Part shown: one piece after another, positions 18,612 through 26,459 of the stretch
How positions within the stretch are numbered: the first letter of the stretch is position 1
Layout of the letters: every line of letters begins with the position of its first letter
Source: Streptomyces spiramyceticus
Lineage (GTDB): Bacteria; Actinomycetota; Actinomycetes; Streptomycetales; Streptomycetaceae
DNA: 64,000 bases
Direction: 5' to 3'
NCBI RefSeq assembly: GCF_028807635.1
Contig: NZ_JARBAX010000001.1
Span: 2,059,001 to 2,123,000, forward strand
Program-made: the position numbers and the translations under genes
The notes under the pieces: generated by a model
What the model was told of the DNA's origin: nothing
Seen by the model: the letters and a program-made list of their open reading frames with translations, nothing else
The model's database searches: none

Positions 18612-19136
18612 CTACTGGCAGCGGAGCTGTCCGCGGATGGCTCCGTCGGGGAAGCGGAGGTTGTGGACGTTGACGTAGAAATTCTTGGGCGCGAAGGCGA
18701 TCAGCGACAGTTCATGGAACGTCAGGACCTTCTCGGCGTTCTTGGACGTCTGATACTTCTTCGCCTTGATGCAGTCCTTCGACTTCCCGCCCTTGGGGTA
18801 CTTGGACAGGGGGGTCTTGAGGGTGACGACCACAGGCCCGGCCTTACCGCGCTTGCCGGCGTGGATATGGGCGCCGTTGGGCTTTGCGATCTTGCGTACG
18901 TTGAGCGCGTAGCAAATGGTGCCGTGCTTGATCCGGAACCAGAACTCACCGCTGCCGTTGCGGTCGCCCTTGCGGGGCACTTCCTGTGCGCCGGTGAGGT
19001 CGGCTCGTCCTTTGATGACGGCATGGCGGCCGCCGTTGTCGCGGTCGGTACTGGCCGCGGCGGCCGGAACGGCCAGGGCGGCGACGGTGGCCGTACACGA
19101 AACGGCCGAGACCATGAGGGTGGTCAGAACACGCAT
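18612..19136 (-). CDS. Secreted CHRD-domain protein, 174 aa
   Basis: A signal peptide (MRVLTTLMVSAVSCTATVAA, to about residue 29) precedes a single CHRD domain, with LTGAQEVPRKGDRNGSGEF, HIHAGKRGKAGPVVVTL and NFYVNVHNLRFPDGAIRGQL. CHRD domains are extracellular beta-rich modules of unclear function in bacteria. A lysine-rich insertion (about residues 118-145) with one cysteine is present. ATG 19136 is chosen over 19220 because it begins the signal peptide. Confidence 0.85.
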   Translation of the reverse strand: MRVLTTLMVSAVSCTATVAALAVPAAAASTDRDNGGRHAVIKGRADLTGAQEVPRKGDRNGSGEFWFRIKHGTICYALNVRKIAKPNGAHIHAGKRGKAGPVVVTLKTPLSKYPKGGKSKDCIKAKKYQTSKNAEKVLTFHELSLIAFAPKNFYVNVHNLRFPDGAIRGQLRCQ

Positions 19137-19296
19137 GGACGTCTCATCTCTCTGTTGGGCGATCGGAGCAGGGCGAAGCCCGTTGGCCCGCACTGAAGTG
19201 GGATCGCTGGTTCCCAACACAAAGCCACCGACGGGGTTCCCTCAACATTTGCGCGGCTGGATGGGCGGCAACGCGCACAGACGCTGACAAGCCAGG

Positions 19297-19587
19297 TCAG
19301 GCGCCGTCCCCCTGACCGTCCCCCTCACCGTCGCCGCCGAGATGGCCGAGGAGCTCCTTGCCCGCGGGACAGGGCCGCCCGTCCGGCAGCAGCCGCGCGG
19401 CGGCGTCCAGGTAGCCGCTACGCACGAGGGCGTGTATCTCGCGCGCGAGAGGCGTGACGTCGCTGATGGACACCGTCCACTCATCGGCGTACCGCCCCGC
19501 GGCATCGCCCGCCAGGCCAGCTGGACCGAGCAGAACTGCAACGGGTTGCCGCACGTCACGCTCGGGATCCCACTGCACCGTTGCTAT
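19297..19587 (-). pseudogene. DUF4291 C-terminal fragment, cut by the TnpB element
   Basis: The reverse strand reads VQWDPERDV, then LLGPAGLAGDAAGRYADEW, VSISDVTPLAREIHALVR and LDAARLLP-like text. These are the last motifs of DUF4291 proteins, which normally carry SPVRVQWDPERD and EIHALV. The upstream part of the same gene is found on the other side of the element at 21457-21850, so the gene was split by insertion. What is visible starts right at the element boundary. Confidence 0.8.
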
Positions 19588-21308
19588 GCGAGTTGGCCGG
19601 TGTTGGCCAACTCGCCATGAACCGGGCCAGACGCTGGGCGTCTGGCACCGGGTGTCTCCCGAACGGTCTTGGAGGCGGGGAACAGCACAAGCTGGTCGCT
19701 TCGGTCCCAGCAGGTCCTGTCGCCCTGGTGGGGCGTGCCTGTGGTCCTTGGCGGGCTTGTGGTCCCGCGTGCCCTGGGGCGGGGGACGGTCTGGCCGGTA
19801 GCTCTCCGCACAACGATCCTCTGGTCGTGTGCGGTCACACCTGGCCGACGCCGTATCCCGTGTCCGAGGGCGCGCCTGCCGATCGCCACCGAAGCCGCAT
19901 GATGCCCGGTGACGGTGGTCTTCGACTGCTGCTGAAGAGGTTCCTGCCAGTGCCGGGCACCCCAGCGGGAGGTATAGGCAGGATCGACGGCGATCACGAC
20001 GAGCCCGGCGTGATAAGCCATGCCGCGCAGTCGTTCCCGGAAGCGCGCGGTCGGCAGTCCTGCGACGGTGCGGCGGAACGTCTTGCCGCGTTTGCCGCGT
20101 CCCATGGTTTCCCGGCCGGTGGCACGGGCGTCGTCGAAGCCGAGGTTCTCAATTGCGAGACCGGTGCAGCCGTTCGCCTTTGCGAGGCCGATCAGTTCGC
20201 TGATCGCGGCCCGCAGACGCCCGTCGCGCTGGGATGCGGGTCCGGTCAGCTCGGTGCGTACAGTGACCGGCTCACCGACCGGGTTGCCATGCGCGTCGAC
20301 GACGCAGGCGGCGAGGTGGTCGGCGTTGAGGTCCACGGCCAGCAGCCGGGCGCCGGTGGCGGCCAGCTCGTCCGGGGTGGGCAGCGCATCTTTCGCGGTG
20401 GACCAGGAAGCGTCGAGGTACCAGCGGCCACGCACGGGGTCGCGTGTGATGTCGTAGCGGACAGCTTGGCTGGTGGTGATCCGGTCGAGCCATTCGTCCC
20501 GGCGGTGGGTGAACGTCACCTTCGCGGCGAGCCGGTACCGGCCGCGTGGGGCGTTGGCCAGGTGCCGCAACGGCTCGGGCAGGACGATCGTGAGGCTGCC
20601 GTCGGCCGGGTCCACGGTGATCGTGTAGTTGCCGTGCGGTGCGCCGGACTCGCCGTCGGCGGTCAGGAACATGCGGGTCGCTTCCCACCGCTCCCGCCAC
20701 TCGGGCTCGGTAAGCCCGGCGTCAACGAGGCTGTGCCGGGTCTTCGCCAGCCGCCTGCCGCCGACGACGATCGCCGGATGCCCGGCCTCGATACGCGCCT
20801 CCACCTCGACCAGGCGCGCCGTGAGTACCCGCAACCGGGACTGCTTCTGTGCACGCTCAGCCCGGTCCCGGTATCCGCGGACACCGCCCACGCGTTGCCC
20901 GCACGCCACCGCCACACGCTTACCGATCTTCGCGATGGCCCGGCGTAGGGACGCCCGCTCATCGAACAGGCATCGCAGGCTGAGCTGGAACTGGTCCTCA
21001 TTGGCCCGGGTGATCGCACCCGCCCAACGTGAAGACGACACCTTCGTCAGCGCCCGCTTACGCTCCGCCCGCCGATTGTCCTTGACCGGCACACTACCGA
21101 TACGGACACGCTCCGCCAGATCGACACGGGCGTGATGACCGAGGTGTCCACCGAGGAGCGTCAGGACGTGCTCATCGGCCGAACTCAGGCGCAGCCGGTC
21201 ACGGATACGCGCACCGGCAGGCGCCGCGATCGTGAACGGAGCGGCCAGCGTACGCAGTTCGCGCCTCTTCCTCCGTGCACCGAGTGCCACCAGCCACCTC
21301 CTCCCCAC
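19584..21308 (-). CDS. tnpB: TnpB-family RNA-guided nuclease homologue, 574 aa
   Basis: The RuvC-like core is visible: motif I LLAVDLNADHLA (Asp326), motif II LAIENLGFDDARATGR (Glu387) and VVIAVDPAYTSRWGARHW, which begins the third region. No CxxC zinc ribbon follows. The expected third Asp (D-x-N-A-A) is replaced by GHHAASVAIGRR at about 468-477, so catalysis may be altered or lost; actinobacterial relatives often show similar changes. From about residue 490 the chain is Arg/Pro/Thr-rich and overlaps the predicted RNA scaffold. The TAG stop (19586-19584) lies outside the element in the flanking DNA. Confidence 0.85.
   Translation of the reverse strand: MGRRWLVALGARRKRRELRTLAAPFTIAAPAGARIRDRLRLSSADEHVLTLLGGHLGHHARVDLAERVRIGSVPVKDNRRAERKRALTKVSSSRWAGAITRANEDQFQLSLRCLFDERASLRRAIAKIGKRVAVACGQRVGGVRGYRDRAERAQKQSRLRVLTARLVEVEARIEAGHPAIVVGGRRLAKTRHSLVDAGLTEPEWRERWEATRMFLTADGESGAPHGNYTITVDPADGSLTIVLPEPLRHLANAPRGRYRLAAKVTFTHRRDEWLDRITTSQAVRYDITRDPVRGRWYLDASWSTAKDALPTPDELAATGARLLAVDLNADHLAACVVDAHGNPVGEPVTVRTELTGPASQRDGRLRAAISELIGLAKANGCTGLAIENLGFDDARATGRETMGRGKRGKTFRRTVAGLPTARFRERLRGMAYHAGLVVIAVDPAYTSRWGARHWQEPLQQQSKTTVTGHHAASVAIGRRALGHGIRRRPGVTAHDQRIVVRRATGQTVPRPRARGTTSPPRTTGTPHQGDRTCWDRSDQLVLFPASKTVRETPGARRPASGPVHGELANTGQLA
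19588..19800 (-). ncRNA. Candidate omega-RNA scaffold of the TnpB element
   Basis: In TnpB elements the guide RNA overlaps the 3' end of tnpB and the element's right end. Here that interval contains two clean hairpins: CCAGACGC/GCGTCTGG (19627-19645, loop TGG) and GCGAGTTGGCC/GGCCAACTCGC (19588-19615, loop GGTGTT), the latter exactly at the boundary with the DUF4291 remnant. The guide would be the flanking DNA beginning at 19587 and reading leftward. The overlapping protein tail is low-complexity, as expected for sequence constrained as RNA. Confidence 0.45.
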
Positions 21309-21439
21309 TCGCCCACAGCGCCATAGCCACCCCCCTCACAGGGAACAGCCCAGCAAGAACACAAGCCCTGCGATGCCGTACCGTTCACCCAAACGAGGTA
21401 TCCGACGGCCAGCAATGGCCTACAACCACATCAACAGCC
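19588..21439 (-). mobile_element. IS1341/IS605-type element carrying only tnpB
   Basis: The right end is the 11-bp perfect hairpin at 19588-19615. The left end is placed near 21439, just after TTGAC on the reverse strand (21444-21440), because the interrupted DUF4291 coding sequence stops making sense within about 15 bases of there. The resulting size is about 1.85 kb. No tnpA (Y1 transposase) is present, so movement would need one in trans. The left boundary is an estimate. Confidence 0.65.
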
Positions 21440-21456
21440 GTCAACCCGCCGCCCAG

Positions 21457-21850
21457 GACTGTCTCAACTTCCGCTTCCAGAAGGCCTGGTGCAGGTGCAG
21501 TCCCCGCAGGAATTGCGCAGGGCCACTCGAAGCCGTCGCAAGCGATCTCGACGGCCAGGACGGCCTCCTGGTCCATGCTTCATCCCCAGCCGCAGCGGTA
21601 CGTCATCCAGAGAAACGACGGCTTGATCCAAGTCAAGCGTCCTTCACGCTCCTTGAGATCAGGGCGAATTGGTCGGGGGAGTCGTTCGACCACCTTGGCC
21701 GGCCCGAGCGCGACGGAGGCGTCGACGTAAGACTCCGCTGCGACAGCTCCATGCAGGCCCCGCCCAGTGCGAAGCCGCCGACGGCAAGGCCAGTCCTCCA
21801 AGTTTGACCGCAACGGCCGCGAACCGCGCCTGAAGCGTAGGGGCCGCAAA
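21457..21850 (-). pseudogene. DUF4291 N-terminal and middle part, frameshifted
   Basis: In three successive frames the reverse strand reads EGRLTWIKPSFLWMTYRCGW (21648-21583), then DQEAVLAVEIACDGFEWPC (about 21573-21517), then HQAFWKRKLRQS (ending 21456). These are consecutive DUF4291 motifs (RMTWIKPSFLWMMYR, QERVLAVEI, GFEWAL, W-KR-L). At least two frameshifts are therefore present besides the insertion. The region 5' of the first motif is too decayed to recognise. The remainder up to 22092 holds nothing I can identify. Confidence 0.75.
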
Positions 21851-22092
21851 TCGTCGCTGTCCGCCCACTCCGCGCTGACCCAACTCCCGGCAGCTCAGCG
21901 CCAGAAGGCATCACCCCTCAAATGACCGCCCAGCGGGCAATTCGGAACCTCAAGAACAGATCCCTCCAAACACCTCCAGCCAAGCTCAATTTATGCTCAG
22001 TAAGTCTTCGATTTCATCGGGCTAGACCAATTACCCGCATAGGTTTCACGCATCGGCCGCCCAGGGGGGGCGGCTCGAAAGAGAGGTGCCTC

Positions 22093-22806
22093 GTGGGCAT
22101 CGCAACAAGGAAGTGCCTTCTCGCTTCGGCGGCTACTGCGATGATGCTGACGGGTCTGACCACCCCGGCGCTAGCAGCAGGCACGGACGCTTCGCCGTCA
22201 CTCAGCACTTCCGTCGACTCGGAAGAGTCTGTGATTAACACCGCTCCGCCCGCCGAACCGGAAGAGGACGTGACAGACGTCCCCGAAGAGTCCGTCAGTC
22301 AGGAACCTACTGACCCTGGGAACCCTGACGGTGAGACGCTCCCCACCCAGAAACCGTCAGATTCACCGGCTGCGGAGTACTGCGGTCCCACACGCGGCGT
22401 GTACCGGGCCACCAGCAAGGGCGGCAACAAGCACAAGGGCGTCGGCCCCACCTTGTCCAATTACAACAACACGAGCCGGACAGCAGAGTCGAGATTCGAG
22501 TCCGAAATGACGGGCGAAGTCGGTGTTGCTGTCAGCGCAGGCCTCAAGGTGAGCGCAAGCGCCATGGTGGCTGAGATCGAAGGGACCTACAACGTCGATC
22601 TCTCAATGAAAATTACAGCGAAGATGGGCGTTTCGGTCAGGGTTGACACGCCTCCGAGGAAGACCACGAACGCGAAGTTTGGCGTTTTCCGCTTGAAGAA
22701 CACGGGCAAGAGTTACACGCAATACAGCAACTGCAGCACCTCGGAGAAGAAGACGATCACCAGCTATTCTCCGATCAAAGTCGGGTGGTACTTGTGGGAG
22801 TCGTAA
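22093..22806 (+). CDS. Secreted protein of unknown function, 237 aa
   Basis: GTG 22093 begins a signal peptide (about residues 1-29, ending ALAAG). An acidic, proline-rich linker (about 30-95) follows, then a C-terminal domain with two cysteines. That domain has a run of alternating hydrophobic and polar residues (VGVAVSAGLKVSASAMVAE, then IEGTYNVDLSMKITAKMGVS) suggesting long amphipathic beta hairpins, and it ends SPIKVGWYLWES. This pattern recalls beta-pore-forming proteins, but I do not recognise the family. The gene is visibly less GC-rich than its surroundings and lies beside the TnpB element. Confidence 0.75.
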   Translation: MGIATRKCLLASAATAMMLTGLTTPALAAGTDASPSLSTSVDSEESVINTAPPAEPEEDVTDVPEESVSQEPTDPGNPDGETLPTQKPSDSPAAEYCGPTRGVYRATSKGGNKHKGVGPTLSNYNNTSRTAESRFESEMTGEVGVAVSAGLKVSASAMVAEIEGTYNVDLSMKITAKMGVSVRVDTPPRKTTNAKFGVFRLKNTGKSYTQYSNCSTSEKKTITSYSPIKVGWYLWES

Positions 22807-23279
22807 AGATCCCACGCGGCCTGATCGCATTCGCAGTGGTGACCGGAGCTTCCGGTTTGCTGGCAAGCTGTACTGACGGCACCCCCAAGGGTGCTCCACG
22901 TTCCAGCGCGTCACCCTCGGTTAGTTCATCGGTGACAGCTGAGGCTGGCGCAGAAGGTCCGAAAGAATCGGTAACCAAGGCGCCCGACATCTACGGTGGA
23001 AAGGTCCTTGCCTCTGTCGCTAACGGCAAGGGCAATCAGTCCCTCCCCCTGGAGGGAGGTGTCGGCTCCGGCGAGTTGGCGATTGCTGTGAACTGCCAGG
23101 GCAAGGGGCTCATCAAGATCACCCTGGAACCCGTGGGGTTGAGCTTCCCTCAGGAATGCAAGGCCGGAGAAGTCACAAGCACTTACAACGAGTTCGCGCT
23201 AAAGCGTTCACGCAAGGACGCCTCGGTGAAGGTCGAAGTACCGTCCACGGTCCGCTGGTCCATGACCATCGGGCAGTGA
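22785..23279 (+). CDS. Putative lipoprotein, 164 aa
   Basis: The N-terminus VVKIPRGLIAFAVVTG ends in a lipobox LLASC, followed by a Ser/Ala/Pro-rich linker (PKGAPRSSASPSVSSSVTAE) and a beta-rich domain with two cysteines. It starts inside the previous gene (GTG 22785 or 22794), so the two are translationally coupled and may act together at the cell surface. No known domain is recognisable. Like its neighbour it is AT-richer than the rest of the window. Confidence 0.7.
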   Translation: MVLVGVVKIPRGLIAFAVVTGASGLLASCTDGTPKGAPRSSASPSVSSSVTAEAGAEGPKESVTKAPDIYGGKVLASVANGKGNQSLPLEGGVGSGELAIAVNCQGKGLIKITLEPVGLSFPQECKAGEVTSTYNEFALKRSRKDASVKVEVPSTVRWSMTIGQ

Positions 23280-23358
23280 CCCAACTGCTCCGTGCCCGAT
23301 AGTTCGACGAATGTAAGGGCGTCCGTAAGAACATCTGCAAGAGGCGCGTCGCCCAGTG

Positions 23359-23395
23359 CACGGCAGGTCCCCGGTTCATTCGGGTACCTGCCGTG
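23359..23395. terminator. Hairpin terminator after the lipoprotein gene
   Basis: CACGGCAGGT and ACCTGCCGTG form a 10-bp stem with further CCCG/CGGG pairing inside, between the convergent lipoprotein and GNAT genes. Confidence 0.7.
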
Positions 23396-23484
23396 TTCAG
23401 ACAATCTCGGTAATCAGAAACGGTTGGTCTTCTGTATCTCTGCGGCCGTCTTCAGAGGGCCTTACTCTCGGTGCTTCGTGTGCT

Positions 23485-23973
23485 TTAGATAGCCATATGC
23501 ATGATGTGCAGGCCGACGTATCCCTGCTTGGGGTGGTTGAACCCTTCGGGAAGAGTCCCGATCACGTCGAAGCCGATCGACCGGTAGAGCTTCACGGCGT
23601 ACACATTCGTCTCGACGACCGCGTTGAACTGCATCGCCCGGAACCCGGCGCCACGCGCCCATTCCACGCTGTGCTCACACAACGCCCGCCCCACGCCCTG
23701 CCCCGAATGCTTGGGGTCGACCAGGTAGGTGGCGCTCGCGATGTGGGAGCCGTTGCCCATGTGGTTGCGGTTCATCTTGGCGGTGCCGAGAACGGTGCCG
23801 TCGTCGTCGACGGCGACGACCGTACGGTTCGGAGCGGCCAGATACCACCACTCGCGGGCATCGTCCTCACCGAGCTGCAGCGGGTACGTGAGGGTCTCGC
23901 CGGCGGCGACGATCTCGTGGAAGAACGGCCAGATGGCGGGCCAGTCCTCGGGGGTGGCTTCCCTGATCAGCAT
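23485..23973 (-). CDS. GNAT-family N-acetyltransferase, 162 aa
   Basis: The start at 23973 (MLIREATPEDW) matches the canonical first strand of this fold. It is followed by GTAKMNRNHMG, the CoA loop DPKHSGQGVGRALCEHSVEWA and the C-terminal KLYRSIGFDVIGTLPEGF. This arrangement is like L-amino-acid or phosphinothricin acetyltransferase relatives. A longer start at 24036 is possible but adds an untypical tail. The substrate is unknown. Confidence 0.85.
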   Translation of the reverse strand: MLIREATPEDWPAIWPFFHEIVAAGETLTYPLQLGEDDAREWWYLAAPNRTVVAVDDDGTVLGTAKMNRNHMGNGSHIASATYLVDPKHSGQGVGRALCEHSVEWARGAGFRAMQFNAVVETNVYAVKLYRSIGFDVIGTLPEGFNHPKQGYVGLHIMHMAI

Positions 23974-24127
23974 GCGGAAAGAATGCGGTATGGGCAGGCG
24001 GAGTGCCAAGTGCCAACAGTTTTCCGGCCAACCCACCGCTCGTTGAGCCGCACGACGAAAAGCGCTGGGCGGGCCCGCGTCCGGCGTGGCAGCATCGCGC
24101 GTATGACTACGAAGAGCTTTGGGGGCC

Positions 24128-24505
24128 GTGCCACGTAGGCGCCCCGGTCAGGTCCGCGCCGATCTTGCCGTGCGGTTGCGGTGCCGGAAGAACAACCGGA
24201 AGAACAAGCTGTATCCGATCAACGGGGTCTCACGGAGCACGCTGTACGCGATCGTCCGCATCGAGGAGACCCGCAACTACCTCTGGGCCGGAGCTGTGCG
24301 CGATTCGCTGCGGCGGTGGCGGAGCTTCGTACACGACCCAGCTCACCGGCTCTGGGATCCCGACTACCCCGGCTGCATCGAGTGGCTGTGCTGCGGGGAT
24401 CCGCGCGATTCTCGCGAGAACCTGGAGGGCGCCATGCTGGCGCTGCCGCGCCCCGCAGCTCGCGAACTGCGTGCGATCGTCATGAGATTGGACGAGCTGT
24501 ACTGA
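24128..24505 (+). CDS. Conserved hypothetical protein, about 125 aa
   Basis: The frame is closed upstream by a TGA at 24104, leaving TTG 24119 or GTG 24128 as starts; GTG 24128 has GGGGG in front. The product is basic (RRRPGQVRADLAVRLRCRKN) with a central helical part and a Trp/Cys-rich segment (RLWDPDYPGCIEWLCCGDP). No domain is recognised. It is read toward the VbhA-type antitoxin gene on the opposite strand. Confidence 0.55.
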   Translation: MPRRRPGQVRADLAVRLRCRKNNRKNKLYPINGVSRSTLYAIVRIEETRNYLWAGAVRDSLRRWRSFVHDPAHRLWDPDYPGCIEWLCCGDPRDSRENLEGAMLALPRPAARELRAIVMRLDELY

Positions 24506-24602
24506 TCAGCCGACAAGTCGTGTCGAGGACAAGGCGTGGCGCTGCGACCGGGAGCGCCACTGTGTCCGGCAGGAGCGGTCGCTACCGAGCGGGGCAACGC
24601 TG

Positions 24603-24848
24603 TCAGGCCGTGGTCCGCCGCGACCCGGGTTCCGGCCTCGTGTCGGCGTCCCGTGGGCGCCGCTCAGGAGGATTCGAACACCGCGCCTTTGCCCGGGCAA
24701 CCAGTTCTTCGGCGGTCAATTCGCCGTTGACATACGCCTCCGCGTCGCGGTCTGACTCGGCTGACGTGCGGAGGCCGTCCATCGCTACGGAGGCAGTGGC
24801 GGATTTGACCGCTGCGGGCCGGGAACGTCCGGCACGGGCATTGCTCAC
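24603..24848 (-). CDS. VbhA-type antitoxin, orphan, 81 aa
   Basis: The core SVAMDGLRTSAESDRDAEAYVNGELTAEELVAR is the Fic-inhibiting antitoxin helix pattern, with the inhibitory S-x-x-x-E/D-G-like turn and the GELTADELV ending. In working modules a Fic-domain toxin gene follows at once; here the next DNA (24602 down to 24506) has no Fic sequence and the opposite strand carries another gene. The C-terminal tail (CSNPPERRPRDADTRPEPG) is not part of the family, which suggests the toxin was lost by recombination. Confidence 0.65.
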   Translation of the reverse strand: MSNARAGRSRPAAVKSATASVAMDGLRTSAESDRDAEAYVNGELTAEELVARAKARCSNPPERRPRDADTRPEPGSRRTTA

Positions 24849-24929
24849 TGGTGACTCCCTTCGCCATAAGCTCCGCCGGGGGCCCGTACGGAATCAAGCG
24901 TCCGTACGGGCCCCAGCGCGCCCCGCGTA

Positions 24930-26429
24930 TCAGTGGTTGCGGGGAAAGCCCAGGTCCACGCCTGCCGGGGCGTCTGCCGGGTCCGGCCAGCGGGTCGTGG
25001 TGACCTTGCCGCGGGTGTAGAAGTGGATGCCGTCGGTCCCGTAGATGTGGTGGTCGCCGAAGAGCGAGTCCTTCCAGCCACCGAAGGAGTGGTAGCCGAC
25101 CGGCACCGGGATCGGGACGTTCACGCCGACCATGCCGGCCTCGACCTCCAGCTGGAAGCGGCGGGCCGCGCCGCCGTCGCGGGTGAAGATCGCGGTGCCG
25201 TTGCCGAAGGGCGAGTTGTTGATTACGGCGAGGCCGTCCTCGTACGTGGCCGTGCGCAGGACGCAGAGGACCGGGCCGAAGATTTCGTCGCGGTAGGCGT
25301 CGGAGTCCGTGGAGACCTCGTCCAGGAGGGAGAGGCCGATCCAGTGGCCGTCCTCGAAGCCTTCGACCGTGTGGCCCGTGCCGTCCAGGACGACCTTCGC
25401 GCCCTGGGCCGCCGCGCCCTTGACGTACGAGGCGACCTTGTCGCGGTGGGCCGCGGTGATCAGCGGGCCCATTTCGGACGCCGGGTCGTTGCCGGGGCCG
25501 ATCTTGATCTTCTCGGCGCGCTCGCGGATCTTGTCGACCAGCTGGTCGGCGATCGCGCCCACCGCCACCACCGCCGAGATCGCCATGCAGCGCTCGCCCG
25601 CCGAACCGTAGGCGGCGGAGACCGCCGCGTCGGCCGCCGCGTCCAGGTCCGCGTCCGGCAGGACCAGCATGTGGTTCTTGGCGCCGCCCAGCGCCTGGAC
25701 GCGCTTGCCGTTGGCGGAGGCGGTGGTGTGGATGTAGCGGGCGATCGGGGTCGAGCCGACGAAGGAGACCGCCGCGACGTCGGGGTGATGGAGCAGGCCG
25801 TCGACCGCGACCTTGTCGCCGTGCAGGACGTTCAGTACGCCGTCCGGCAGGCCCGCCTCGGAGGCCAGCTCCGCGAGGCGCACCGAGGCCGACGGGTCCT
25901 TCTCGCTCGGCTTGAGTACGAAGGTGTTGCCGCACGCGATGGCCAGCGGGAACATCCACATCGGCACCATGGCCGGGAAGTTGAACGGGGTGATGCCCGC
26001 GACCACGCCCAGCGGCTGGCGGATCGAGGACACGTCCACCCGGTTGGAGACCTGCGTGGACAGCTCGCCCTTCAGCTGCGTCGTGATGCCGCACGCCAGC
26101 TCGACGATCTCCAGGCCGCGGGCGACCTCGCCGAGCGCGTCCGAGTGCACCTTGCCGTGCTCGGCGGTGATCAGCGCGGCGATCTCGTCGCGGTGCGCGT
26201 CGAGCAGCGCCCGGTAGCGGAAGAGGACCGCGGTGCGGGCCGCGAGCGAGGACGTGCCCCACGTCGCGTACGCGGCCTTCGCCGACGCGACGGCGGCGTC
26301 CACCTCCTCGACGGAGGCGAGCGCGACCTTGGTGGTCACGGCGCCGGTGGCCGGGTCGGTGACCGGGCCCCAGTTGCCCGACGCGCCCTCGACGGCCTTG
26401 CCGCCGATGAAGTGGTTGACGGTCTTCAT
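24930..26429 (-). CDS. mmsA: Methylmalonate-semialdehyde dehydrogenase (CoA-acylating), 499 aa
   Basis: A full-length aldehyde dehydrogenase with the IolA/MmsA signatures ITPFNFPAMVPMWMFPLA and GSAGERCMAIS (catalytic Cys near 285). It oxidises malonate or methylmalonate semialdehyde to acetyl- or propionyl-CoA and is the last step of myo-inositol breakdown. It begins 30 bp after iolD and is the last clear gene of the leftward inositol operon. Confidence 0.95.
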   Translation of the reverse strand: MKTVNHFIGGKAVEGASGNWGPVTDPATGAVTTKVALASVEEVDAAVASAKAAYATWGTSSLAARTAVLFRYRALLDAHRDEIAALITAEHGKVHSDALGEVARGLEIVELACGITTQLKGELSTQVSNRVDVSSIRQPLGVVAGITPFNFPAMVPMWMFPLAIACGNTFVLKPSEKDPSASVRLAELASEAGLPDGVLNVLHGDKVAVDGLLHHPDVAAVSFVGSTPIARYIHTTASANGKRVQALGGAKNHMLVLPDADLDAAADAAVSAAYGSAGERCMAISAVVAVGAIADQLVDKIRERAEKIKIGPGNDPASEMGPLITAAHRDKVASYVKGAAAQGAKVVLDGTGHTVEGFEDGHWIGLSLLDEVSTDSDAYRDEIFGPVLCVLRTATYEDGLAVINNSPFGNGTAIFTRDGGAARRFQLEVEAGMVGVNVPIPVPVGYHSFGGWKDSLFGDHHIYGTDGIHFYTRGKVTTTRWPDPADAPAGVDLGFPRNH

Positions 26430-26459
26430 CCCAGAACTCCTTGTATTGCAGCGGGTCGG

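Noticed and set aside
24660..24690. TTCGAATCC on the reverse strand looks like a tRNA T-loop, possibly an integration site
   Set aside because: The flanking bases cannot form the T-stem, and no matching acceptor or anticodon arms are found upstream.
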